64,000 nt of DNA, taken from Falciphora oryzae. Its lineage: Eukaryota; Ascomycota; Sordariomycetes; Magnaporthales; Magnaporthaceae. Positions 10,734 through 21,315 of the stretch are shown here, piece after piece. The DNA lies in the NCBI GenBank assembly GCA_000733355.1, contig JNVV01000003.1, positions 2,424,568 to 2,488,567 of the forward strand. Reading direction: 5' to 3'. Both the position numbers and the translations under genes were made by a program. Below the pieces are notes generated by a model. It was not told where the DNA came from. It saw only the letters and a list, made by a program, of their open reading frames with translations, and made no database searches. The first letter of the stretch is position 1; the number at the start of each line of letters is the position of its first letter.

Positions 10734-10862
10734 TGTCACGGCGCGGCAGCTGGGTACTAGGTTGAAGGTTTGTTGTTGCACGAAGGAGAAAGACCGCTGG
10801 CCCCGGAGGGGGCCGGCGGATCTCTAGCTAAATACAGGTGTGCTGGGCTTGGTCCCGTGACA
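10734..10862 (-). repeat. LTR (5' LTR of the element)
   Basis: 129 bp, identical to 3338-3466. On the element strand TATTTAG near the start of the LTR could serve as a TATA box upstream of the putative RNA start at about 10781. Confidence 0.96.
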
Positions 10863-10867
10863 AACAT
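10863..10867. repeat. Target-site duplication AACAT (right copy)
   Basis: Matches 3333-3337. Removing the element and one copy rejoins the host sequence as ...GATC AACAT CTTGGG.... Confidence 0.95.
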
Positions 10868-11919
10868 CTTGGGATCGCGAACGTTGTCGACGAAAATGGG
10901 CGGTGCTGTCCTGCCGTGCCACCGTTCCATCACAGCCGAGGAGGGCCAGCAGAGCGCTCCACCCGCCGGGCAGAGCAGCACACCGCCAGCAGGCCTCAGC
11001 TGGTGCAAGAGTGAGCAGTAATCGGTAGTCATGTCAGCCCTCAGCGCTGCCCGCTGACACATGGAGTTGCTGGGGCTGTCTCGTTTTCAAGTCGTGTCAG
11101 TGGCTGTGTGCCGTTCGTTCCGTTTCGACTGCCACTCGGACAAGTCACCAACCCGGCCTAGTGGCCTGCACACAATGGAACGCAGACCAGCCTGGTCCCT
11201 GATCGGCTTTGCACCTACGCTAGCTTTCAATCTCCCCCCTGGTGCAACAGCCACGCGCCCGCCCCCACCACCACGTCCACCACCCGCCTGCCGTCCACCG
11301 GTTTTTTTTTCTCTTTTGCTTCTCTTCTTCGTTCCTTGTCCCGGACCCCTGGAACGGCGCCTACGTGCGCCTGGCCTCGTGTGGCTTTGGTCCCTGGACC
11401 TGGGGGTTTGGTCCACCGTTTTGACATGCTGCCGCTGCTCCGCCCTTCAGCTGATGGCCGAGAATGCCATGGCTCGATGGCATCCTCCCGCCCACGTGTT
11501 GCTTTTCTCTTGTATCTTAGTAGATATTCCTTTTTGTATACCCTCTCTCCCGCTCTCGTTTGGCCTTTTGCCTTTTGTTTCCCCCCCTCGCCCCGCTGCC
11601 AACGAGGCCAACTGCAGCCAAGACGAATCCGTCTCCATGGCCAGGGACTTCAGTGCCGTCTGCGCGCTCTTGGGATGACGCACGTCTCCTTTGACTCAAC
11701 ATTCATTCCCTAGGCATCTTGGCTGGTGAAGGATTCACCTTGGCCGCCCGAACGCCCTCCACATTTCTTGCATTTTCGTTTGGCGCCTGACGGTTATATC
11801 ATATATACCCTTTCTTCCTTCCCTAGGCCCATGACGGGCCGGGGTGCTCAAGCTGGAGCTGTTTTGCCCTCCCCCTCAGGTTTCTTTGGCTTCTCCCCTT
11901 GATCAACGAGGGATCGACA
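10863..11919. other. Upstream region of the GH92 gene
   Basis: About 1.05 kb with no supportable gene. It includes a pyrimidine-rich stretch (about 11500-11600, 11800-11900) typical of ascomycete promoters and 5' UTRs. Confidence 0.6.
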
Positions 11920-14577
11920 ATGTCTCTCCTCTACGCCCTGTCATTGCTTGGGGGGCTAGCCGGCCTGGTCGACGCGGCCGACCTCACCAAGTATGTCTTC
12001 ACTAACACCGGTTCCGAGGGCGGGGGCAACACTTTCCCCGGTGTGAGCGAGCCGTTCGGCATGGTCAAGCTGGGCCCAGATTTGTATACGGGCGGTGACA
12101 GCTACTCGGGGTACCAGCCCCACGGCGACTTCTTGGGGTTCAGCATGCTTCACCTCAGTGGTACTGGCGGAGCCCCAAAGTACGGTGTTGTGGCACAGAT
12201 GCCGGTGCCGGGGAGGATAGACAACCCACTGGGCAACCACAAGACGGGCCGGGACGTTGCGGATGTCACCGAGGTCGGATACTACAGGTCTAAACTCAAA
12301 ACCGGCGTGACGGTCGAGCTCGCCGCTTCGAGCCGCGCGGGAATGTACCAGTACACTTTCCCGTCCGACCCCAAGCCGCGAAACGTTATCGTCGACGTCT
12401 CCCACGTCCTCCCGTCCTTCCGCGGCATGGGACTGGGCCAGCACTATCTGGGAGGCAGGATCGAGGTCGACAAGGACGGCGGGGGCCAACCCAGGTACCG
12501 TGGGCACGGTTCGTACGACAACGGCTGGAACCGGTCTCCCAAGTGGACCGTCTACTTTTGCGGTGTCTTCAACGAGTCTGCCACCTTCAAGACCTTCCTT
12601 GGCGGCGCGGCAGCGGGAGAGACCCTGTCCCAGTACTCGGACGCCTCCAAGGTGGAGCACGCCATCAACCGCCTGGGCGCCGTCTTCACCTTTGACGCGG
12701 TCGCCGTGAGCTCGCGGGTGGGCGTTTCCTTCATCTCGGAGGACAAGGCCTGTCGCAACCTGGAAGACCAGGTACCGGCCGGCACGCGCCTGACGGAGCT
12801 GAGGGACAGAACGCGCGACGTCTGGAACTCGCAGGTGCTCTCCAAGGTGTCGACGACCGACAAGAACGAGGACAACCTTCGACGGCTCTACACCTCGATG
12901 TACTTTATGCACCTGATGCCTACTAACAAGACGGGCGAGAATCCGAAGTGGGCCTCGACGGAGCCCTACTACGACGACGTCTTCACGCTATGGGACCTGT
13001 TCCGGTGCACCACGGCGCTGTTCCACGTTTTCCAGCCCTCCATGTACGAGGACTGGATCCGATCCATGATCGACATCTGGCGCCACGACGGCTACATGTC
13101 GGATGCGCGGTCATCCTTCTTCAACGGCGCCGTCCAGGGAGGCAGCAACTCGGACACGGTTTTCGCCGACGCCTACGTCAAGGGCGTCCGTGGCCGGATC
13201 AACTGGGACGACGGCTATGCGGCCATGGTTAAGAACGCCGAGGTGCATCCACCAAACAACGACGACCCTAGGGACAGGTCCTCGTCAACTAAAGAGGGGC
13301 GTGGTGCGCTGCCTGACTGGCTCAAGCTCGGCTATATCACCACCAAATACGCCCGCTCCGTGACGAGGGCGGTTGAGTAGTGAGTCTTGGCACTTCTCGC
13401 CCTCTTTTTCAGCTCTCGAGTTTTAAGACACACCAAAATTGACTCGGAAAAACTACAAAGTGCCGGAAACGATTTCGGGCTCTACCAAGTAGCCAAGGGA
13501 CTCGGAAAGACGAAGGACGCCGAGAAGTACCTCGGGCGATCGCGGCAGTGGAGAAACCACTGGAACACCAATATGAAGTCGCATGGCTTCGTGGGGTTCC
13601 TTGGGCCGCGCGGCGCGGATGGCGCCTTCCTGGAGCAAGATCCCATGAGCTGTAACGGGTGCTACTGGGGCGATCATTATTACCAAGGGCTGCCTTGGGA
13701 GTACTCGATGAATGCGCACCACGATATCGACGAGCTGATCAAGCTTTCGGCCGGTCCCGAGACCTTTGTGAAGAGGCTCGAGACGATCTTCAAGCCCAAC
13801 GTGCGCCAACACGGCCAGGAGCAGTTCGACAGGATGATTTTCAACCCTGGCAACGAGCCGAGCTTTACGACCCCGTTCCTTTTCAACTTCGTGGGCCGGC
13901 AAGACCTGACGGTCAACACCAGTCGCCACATCGGCAAGAAGTTCTACGGTGTCCGCGCCAACGGTCTTCCCGGCAACAGCGACGCCGGTGCTATGGAATC
14001 GTGGATTCTTTGGGTCATGCTGGGGCTCTACCCCCTGACTGGCCAGACCACCTTCCTCATCGGCTCCCCCTGGTTCGAGGACCTGACCATCTCGCTCGGC
14101 AGGTCCAAGTCGCTGCGCATCCGCTCCACCGGCGGCGCCGAGAACGCCTACTACGTCCAGAGCCTCAAGGTCAACGGCAACAGCTGGGACCGCTCCTGGC
14201 TCACGTGGGACGACGTCTTCGCGAGCGGCGGCACCCTCGACTTCGTCCTGGGCCCGGAGCCCTCAAACTGGGCCAGGGACTCCAAGCCGCCGCCGAGCCC
14301 GGCGAGCGAGTCGTACGTCTTCGACCCCGTCACCGAGGGCGGCGGCGCCGCGCCCCAGCAGCCGCCCGGCGGCGGCGGCGCCTCGCAGCGGCCCGCCTGG
14401 GTCACGCCCGTCGTGTCGTCCCTGGGCGTCGTCGCCTTTGCCGGCCTCGCGGCCTGGTGCGTCGTCCTCGGCCTGCGGAGGCGGCGCGCCCGCAGGACCA
14501 AGGAGGCCGCCGCTGCGGGGCCGGCCAGTCCGGGCGGCGACATCAGGGGCGTTGCTCGCACGGACCCAAAGCCTTGA
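11920..14577 (+). CDS. GH92 alpha-1,2-mannosidase, membrane-anchored
   Basis: Glycoside hydrolase family 92 enzymes are calcium-dependent exo-alpha-mannosidases that trim alpha-1,2-mannose. Exons are 11920..13379 and 13461..14577, 858 residues. A signal peptide covers about residues 1-19. The N-terminal domain has the family opening GGNTFPGVSEPFGMVKLGPD. The catalytic (alpha/alpha)6 domain has YYQGLPWEYS (W566-E567, the likely general acid), GNEP and GNSDAGAMESW (D661, likely base). Near residues 803-825 a hydrophobic segment is followed by RRRRARR, suggesting a C-terminal membrane anchor with the enzyme outside or in the secretory lumen. The intron acceptor is AAAG; the alternative CAG at 13410-13412 would make a 33-bp intron and add 16 residues in frame. 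The long acceptor gives the conserved VEYxxNDFxLYQVAKG spacing. The start is the first ATG of the frame. Confidence 0.9.
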
Positions 14578-15132
14578 GATATGAGAGATAGAGATAGAGG
14601 GGTGTTTTCGTTTTTGTCATTTCGGGAGGCGTGCGTTTAGAAATATCGCGCTACCAAATATTAATAGCTAGACACACATACCCATTTGCTTTTTGCTTTT
14701 TCGATAGAAGGACTGTCTACAGCTATCACAAGCATGTCCTGAGAAGAGAGCTTGGACTTTCACACTGCACATAGCCTTAACAAGATATGAGACGCTGCAT
14801 ATAGCCTTGACAATATATAAGACATCAATGTACCGCTCGGCATGGCTAGGTGCTCATGACCTACGTTATTCTTTTATTGCCCAGAAATGCTGAAATCCCA
14901 ACGCGATGCAGGTAAAATACAGTGAATACAACAAGCCTTCCTCGGGCTCACATTTCCATTTGTTTTTACTCTCATCTCTATCTCGCCAGCATGCTGATAT
15001 TGCTGTAGGGCCAAAATTAATACTCATGAAAGCCTCAGCACTTCTTTCTCATTAAAATCTCTATGCAATTATTTGGTGGTTGACGCTGGTCGCCTTGGGG
15101 CTATCCCAGGCTACGGAGGGAGAGACACCAGC
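14578..15132. other. Convergent intergenic region
   Basis: About 550 bp of AT-rich sequence between the converging GH92 and RBM26-like genes, with a near-repeat of ATATAGCCTT(A/G)ACAA at about 14770 and 14800. It should hold both 3' UTRs. No gene seen. Confidence 0.6.
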
Positions 15133-17886
15133 CTAGGCGACGTCCCAGTTCTCCTCGTCGGCGACATCGTAGTCCATGTTCGCATGCGACTCAGCCTCCC
15201 TGGCGCTGTCCATACCCACGTCGTCATCGTCGTCGTCGTCGTCGTCTTCGTCAGGCCTGCCGCTTGCGAGGCCTGACGCCAGCGATTTGTCGTCGGTGCC
15301 GTTGCTGCCTTTGGCCGCCGTGTCGACCGAGAGCGAGCCTCCGCCGCCGCCAGGGCCTGCCGAGTTCGGGACCCATGCAACCTCCAGCGTGCCGTCGATC
15401 CCGGGTATCCCACCGCCGCTCGACACCCCATTATAGAAGATCTCCGCGGTCCGTCGGTCGTTGAACGTGACGCGCGCGACGCCCTTTTCGCACTCTATAT
15501 CCTTGAACTCTCCGACGCCCTATCCGTGGAGAGGAAATCAAGCCACCAGTTAGCGGGGGATCGGGGGCAGGAAATGAAAGGAGGGGGGTGTTTTCCTTTC
15601 AGTCACCATCGGTTAGCAACGAAATGGTGGGCCACTTACAAGAAGGTGGTGACGCAGTTTCTCGTCCTTGTTGGAGTCAGAGAAATCCACACCCGAAACA
15701 GCAACTCGTTTGGGTCGGTGATCTAGAGAGTAGGCGGCATACGCAGCATGGTGGCCGCCACCCCTGCCCCGGAACCCGCCGCCCCTAGGCGGATATCCGC
15801 TCCACGGGGGAGCATAGCCTCCACGTCCACGGCCCCGGTAGCCGCCGCGGCCGCGGAAGGGTGGTGGCGCGCCCCAAGCGGGCGCCTCGTCCATCTCGTT
15901 AGGGTTCAGGCCCATGGACCTGGCCTCGTCCTCGAGCGCGGCGAGCTGGGCCCGGAGCGCATCGGTGCGGCCGCCGCCCGTGTCCGATGTGGACCCCGAC
16001 AACTTGGAAAAGACAATCTCGGGAGACGAGTCGTGCTTAGCCGTGTTACCCGTCGCGGAGAGCTTGGCCTTGAGCTTCTCCTTCTCGGCCTGCTGCTTGC
16101 CGAGCAGCTCCTTCTGCCGCTGCTCCAGCTCCTGGCGCTGGCGCTCCACCTCTTCCTTCTTGTGCTTCTTTTCCTCGAACGCTTTTTGCGCCTCCTCCTG
16201 CTTGCGTACAAACTCCTCCATGTCTATATCAGGCTCGGCATGTCCGCCGTTGCTTTCGCCTTCGTGACCATTGGCGGCGCCGTTCTTAGCGTCAACACCT
16301 GCCGTGCCGTTGGAGCCGTTGAGGGGAACCGATGGCGGGAGCGTAGAGCCATCTTCCTTGTACCAGAAGACACGCACAAACCGATTGTCAAATATGACTT
16401 TAGGGGATCTATAGGCCGCGTTGGCCGGACCCCATTTGGCGAACTTGACAAGCGCCAATCGCTTATATGGCTGCATGGATATCGACACGATGCTGCCGAA
16501 TTGGGAGAAGAAGCCGCGGACCTCCTCCTCGGAGAACCTTTCCTCGGGGATATTCTCCACGACAATAGTCGTCTTGCTCTTGTCGTGCGAGGGGCCATCG
16601 GCGGACAGCTGCGAGCGGTACCCATTTTTCCTTCCACCCTTCCCCTGCCCGTTTCTAGGACGAGCCTGGCCGAGCCTCGGATCAAAGGCACCAGGGAAAG
16701 ATGGGAAGCCGGGCAATGCCGCTGGCATATGAGCCTGTCCTTCGGGGAGAAGTAACGATGAGTTTGTAGGGTCGTACCCTACAGCCCCATGATTGGTTCG
16801 TTAGCACGGTTTTGCGCTCGGTGACAGGGCCTCAGGGCGTGTTACTCACCACCAAACTGGCTCTGCGCCGCAGACGCAGGGGCGCTATAGCCTGCCGAGG
16901 GCACATGCTCGTACTGGCAAGTATTGCCCCTTGTACAGAATCCTTGCGCATCGTAGTCCCTACAGCGTCTTCTCCCCGAGCCCTGACCCTTAGCAGCGGC
17001 GGGGAAGCGTGGCGCGCCGGGAGGGAAGCCGCCGGGCGGTGGCGGATGGAACCCATGTAGGAGGGCGTCCATCGGAGGCATCAGCGACACGGGGTCGTAC
17101 TCTAGTTCGGCGGACGGCATGGCGGCGGGAGGGAACGCATGAGGTTGGAAGGGCCCGGCCGGGGCTCCGTTGTTGAAGGCCGAAGGGGCGCCGCCATAGC
17201 CGTGGCGGCGCGGCTGCTTGGTGGCCCTACCACCGAAGCCGCCGCGGTCACCGGAGCCTGTACGAGGCTCAGCATCGCCACGATCGTGGTACGAGCGTTT
17301 CCTCGAGCCGGATTGGGGCGTGAAGGCCGGAGCGGCGCCGGAAAGGGCGGCGGGGTAGCGGGGCCCGGCCGGCGGTGCAACGGGAGGCTGCAGCGGGGGC
17401 GGCGCGACCTTGGGGGCGGGAGCAGCGCCGGGTAAATAGGACCTGTAGGCAAGGGCCGCAAAGACGTCGTCCAGGAAACCCTTGGCATCTAGGGTTGCGC
17501 GGGCGCGCGATCAGCAATGCGCCAGCAAGGGCACCGAAGATGCGAAGAGGCATTGTTGAAGGGTGTGTCATACCTTCTTGGAGAAAGTCGGGTATCTCCT
17601 TTTCGCAATTCTCGCGGACTTCTTGGACGGTTCCCTCGTGGCCTAGCAAGGCAAGGACGTAGTCGGCCAGAACATCAATGTCGGCATCCGACCTGGAGGG
17701 TCCAAGCATTCATGTTAGTCATGATGAGCTCGCAAGACCCTGGTTGTCGCGCGGTGAGGCGCACGACTGTTTTCGTGCCAGGGCGGCTGCATGGCAGAAG
17801 ACATCGAGGGGGAAAACCGACGTATTCTCGAGGCGCTTGACAATCCATGCCTTGACCAGCGGAGCGTCCTGCTCCGGGAACAGCAT
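15133..17886 (-). CDS. RBM26/RBM27-like RNA-binding protein (PWI-like, CCCH, RRM)
   Basis: Homologues (human RBM26/27, fission yeast Rmn1) work with zinc-finger and helicase partners in nuclear RNA surveillance. Exons in transcript order are 17822..17886, 17574..17692, 16850..17488, 15640..16778 and 15133..15519; 782 residues. An N-terminal PWI-like domain (FPEQDAPLVKAWIVKRLEN, then DADIDVLADYVLALL) covers about residues 1-70. One CCCH finger is at C237, C246, C252, H256 (spacing C-x8-C-x5-C-x3-H). An RRM spans about 344-415 (TTIVVENIPEE, LALVKFAKWG). A Glu/Lys-rich coiled coil lies at about 455-520 and RGG-type repeats at about 575-615. A second RRM-like fold crosses the last intron (GVARVTFNDRRTAEIFY). 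The tail is acidic with nine consecutive Asp. Intron 1 uses a GTCGGT donor. Family assignment rests on domain order. Confidence 0.85.
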
Positions 17887-19047
17887 CGTGGGAAAGGACG
17901 CGGGCTGCGAGCCCAGATGCGCGAACCGCGGCGACGCCGACTGACCCAATTCAAAGGACGGGCGAAAGCATGGAGTCGGTGGCTAGGGCAGTGGAGGAAG
18001 TGGTCGCCTGGAATGGTAACAGACAAGGAGGATGTCGTCGTCGGCTCTTGGAACAAACAGAAAGTAGCGGTCGTGAGACGGGCGAGATGCGTTTCCGGGA
18101 CTAGACGCGTGCTCAGGCCCGGAATTGGCCCGCTCGTGCACTCAACCCCAAGCCATGGACTCGATCCAAGAAAATTGATCGGCGGTTCAGGGCCATCTTA
18201 TCGGAGCTTCTTATCGCGGCTGCTGCAACCCGCCTGAAGCCACCCTGCTCCACCCTTGGACAGCGCTGTTCGGCTGGAGCTTTAGCGCGTGAAGGCCCCA
18301 CACATGTGCATGTGGATTCAGCTCCAGAGGCTGGAGGCTCAGAAAATCAGGGGTACCGAGTGCAGGGAAAACTGCATACGAGTTTGGCTGCCAATCGTGG
18401 ATTGACAAACCGAATGCTGGGAACAGCTAATATGGTGGAACCAGCCCAGAGCTCGCGTCGAGTTGTATACCGATACCCCGTCTGTTCTGCCTGGCCCGAT
18501 GTGCCGCCTGAGTACGTATGAGGCTTCACGGAGGGCTGTGAGAGCCCGATTACGGAGGCGTGAGGATCAAGAAATCGTGTAGCCTGCCGCAAAATAAATC
18601 CGCACCCTAAAAAGCCGCAAGAAGGTCCGTCTAAGTGCGTTTGTGTTTCTGTGTTCGCACTAAGAAATAAAAAATCAAAANNNNNNNNNNNNNNNNNNNN
18701 NNNNNNNNNNNNNNNNNNNNNNNNNNNNNNNNNNNNNNNNNNNNNNNNNNNNNNNNNNNNNNNNNNNNNNNNNNNNNNNNNNNNNNNNNNNNNNNNNNNN
18801 NNNNNNNNNNNNNNNNNNNNNNNNNNNNNNNNNNNNNNNNNNNNNNNNNNNNNNNNNNNNNNNNNNNNNNNNNNAAAAAAAAAAAAATCCGATACCAGAC
18901 ACGAGCCGCCCTTGCCTACCCAAGAGACGGCCGGGCATCTATCCATCAAAGAAGATGCTTGAATACCTACATACCTACCGAAAGGTATTACCAGTCAATA
19001 ATTCCCGTCATCCTCCACAAACTGCACAACGATTACTTCCTTCTACC
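17887..19047. other. Intergenic region with assembly gap
   Basis: Promoter side of the RBM26-like gene and 3' side of the PRPP synthetase gene. No gene seen in the readable part; 194 bases are unresolved. Confidence 0.55.
18681..18874. other. Assembly gap (194 N)
   Basis: A run of N bounded by A-rich sequence on the left (AAAATCAAAA) and an A13 tract on the right, so a collapsed homopolymer or simple repeat is the likely cause. The spurious open frames across it are not genes. Confidence 0.99.
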
Positions 19048-21315
19048 TTACACCGGCACATGCGTGAAGAGGTGGCTGACACTCTCTCCATTGTGCGTTC
19101 TCCGGATGGCCTAGTTGATTTGGTTAGAATTAAAGCCCGGTCAAAGTGAAACACACAGCCGGGCACGCTCTCGCTCACCTCAGCAATCGTGGCCGAAACG
19201 TCGATGACTCGAAGCTTGGGACAAAGGTCGACCTTGTTGCCCAGGGGGACCGTCTGAGGGCAACAGGCACGCGTCAGTATCCGCACTCATTGCAGCTCCA
19301 GATCAGAATCGAAGGGGCGCTTCACACACGTTCGTGACAACCACCTTGGAGAGGCATGACTTGTTCAGGTTATCGATGGCGTCGCCGCTCAGAACTGTGT
19401 AAAGGGCATTCAGATCAGCTATTCTCGTCTCTCCGCCACGGTGGGGCACCTGTGAGGAAGATCTAGGGCAGGGGGTCGCTTGAGCGCCGCGGTTATCGCG
19501 TCAAGGAGACATACTGCCGTCTATAGAGAAACACGTGCGTTAGCATGACTGTAGCAATGTAGAATGGAAGGAGCATATCACCGACGAGTTACTATTGCCA
19601 CCACCTCTTCCGCTCCGTGCTCCTTCACCGTCTGAGCGGCCTTGCTCAGGGTGCCGCAGGTGTCTGCCATGTCGTCGACCAGAATGGCAATCTTGTCCTT
19701 GACATCACCGACGAGAACCATCCGGCCCACGACGTTCGGTCGCGGGCGCTCCCTGTGGTGTTTTTGCTTGCATTAGCAAGCCGATCCCTAGCAGGCCGGC
19801 ATGTTTCAAAGGGCTTACTTGTGGATGAGAGCAAAGCCAAGGTCCAGTCGGTCGGCGATCGAAGTCGCTCGCTTCGCTCCACCGGCGTCAGGCGAAACGA
19901 TGACACACTTCTCGACCGGCAGGTTCTCCCTGATCCAGCGGAGGACGGACGGCTCCTTTTTCTGATCAGCCCCCGAACGTGCCAAATCCTCCTAATTGAA
20001 GGCGGTCAAGGGCACTTACAGCGTAGAGGTTGTCGACAGGGATGTTGAAGAACCCCTGAATTTGAGACGCATGCTGCGAGCGAGTTAGTACTCGATCACC
20101 TTCTTCTGCTGCGATCCGTATAGCTCCTGGACCTACCAGATCCATGGTGATGACGTGGTTGCATCCCGCGGTTTGCTGTCAAGCAAGTCAGTACCACTGC
20201 AAGGCGATACATGTCGTATGACTTCGCGAACAGGTTACATACAATCATGTTCCTATCATCGCCGCCGTGTTAGCATATGTGGGTCTCATGGGATCAGATC
20301 CAAAGAACCTACGCAATCAGCTTGGCCGAGATAGGGGCTGCGGGAAGTGGCGTGAGTTAGTAACCTGATCAGCGCGAAAGGCGACAAAGGGGGAGAATTT
20401 GACATCATTGCACTGCATACCTCTAGACCGGTCTTTCTTGTCCTGCCGTGCTAAATGGATGTTAAGATCTGCCCTTGAGCTTTCTTGTAGCTGGGGGGAA
20501 CTAACCGTAGGCTGTTTAGGGGTCAGTGGATCTGTATGTCACACGAAAAGCTGCATCACAAGTCACCAGACAGGGTCAACTTACGAAAGTTCGGTAGGAC
20601 ACTTAAATCGGTAGAACGGTTCCGTGTCAGCGAGGGGCGGACCCTCGAGAGACAAACATGGTCACAGCCACGTCAAACTCACCATGTGATCCTGCGAGCC
20701 GATGCTGTCCGGCAGGCTGTGGGAAGGATTAGCGAGTGCATGGTTAACGTGCGAACATGCTCCGGAGGGGGAAACGAGAAGCATACCATGGGTCATAATG
20801 AGAAGTTCCATCAATCCTAGCGCGAAGGAGACTATGTATTAGTGGGCAGCTTTCTCGGCATCCACTCCAGAGACCGCCAGAGGGAGAGGGTTGCTTACCG
20901 TCGTTGATATCGCCGGGCATGGTGGACTGGATGATGAAAACATCCTCGTCTCGAACGGACTCGCCAATAGTGACACTCGTCTCTTGATTTGAGTAGTTCA
21001 GACTCATAGTCTTTGCGATCTCGATACCAAGCCTGCGGAGGGGGGGCACAAGATGTCAGACTGCCTGGACGGCTGATATTCCTGACCCATCTATAGGGCT
21101 GAGGAGGCATTCCAGGGGTAAAGGACCGTGGATCGCATACCGGTCACCAACGAGCCGTCCCAGCAGCATGCTATTATATTTCAAGCCAGGTTAGCATGAT
21201 ATGTTGTCACCAGTGTGGCTCGCCGCACGAACGAACAGAGCGGCTGCAGGTATCGGGGTGTTGCGTACTGTGAGTTGCCGCTGAGCAGCTTGATGGAATT
21301 TGAAGCCGCAGCCAT
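19048..21315 (-). CDS. prs: Ribose-phosphate pyrophosphokinase (PRPP synthetase), 18 exons
   Basis: Makes 5-phosphoribosyl-1-diphosphate from ribose 5-phosphate and ATP for nucleotide, His and Trp synthesis. Exons in transcript order: 21269..21315, 21141..21170, 20899..21032, 20787..20816, 20683..20716, 20585..20601, 20506..20511, 20421..20450, 20313..20337, 20243..20252, 20137..20175, 20020..20073, 19819..19961, 19586..19752, 19515..19520, 19330..19394, 19179..19253, 19048..19110. They sum to 975 nt (324 residues), the usual family length, in one frame. Motifs: N-terminal [24 protein letters not shown], the PRPP loop [12 protein letters not shown], and C-terminal [12 protein letters not shown]. 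There is no large internal insertion, so it resembles the catalytic class. Two exons are only 6 nt (each completes a conserved tripeptide) and one is 10 nt. The acceptor before the 17-nt exon is AAG. At 19961 a CAG acceptor adds Lys-Lys compared with an AAG acceptor six bases on. Confidence 0.92.

Larger units (their letters stand above)
3338..10862 (-). mobile_element. Full-length chromodomain Ty3/gypsy LTR retrotransposon, degenerate
   Basis: A 7,525-bp element bounded by identical 129-bp LTRs that start TGTCACGG and end CCGTGACA, flanked by an AACAT duplication. On the minus strand the order is 5' LTR, primer-binding site, gag with CCHC knuckle, protease, reverse transcriptase, RNase H, integrase, GPY/F module, chromodomain, polypurine tract, 3' LTR. 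This is the chromovirus (Tf1/sushi-like) layout. All coding frames hold in-frame stops, and protease has DIG in place of D(T/S)G, so this copy cannot encode a full set of proteins. About 1.7 kb between pol and the 3' LTR is not explained by gag-pol and carries an oppositely oriented spliced gene. Identical LTRs point to a recent insertion, perhaps mobilised in trans. Confidence 0.95.

Noticed and set aside
11956..12912. 318-codon minus-strand frame
   Set aside because: Antisense shadow of the GH92 gene in GC-rich coding sequence, with no domain.
13380..13412. 33-bp intron in GH92 as the primary model
   Set aside because: Shorter than typical ascomycete introns and inserts 16 residues into a conserved segment; kept only as an alternative.
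18347..18962. Open frames of about 100-200 codons across the N run
   Set aside because: They exist only because N bases contain no stop codons.
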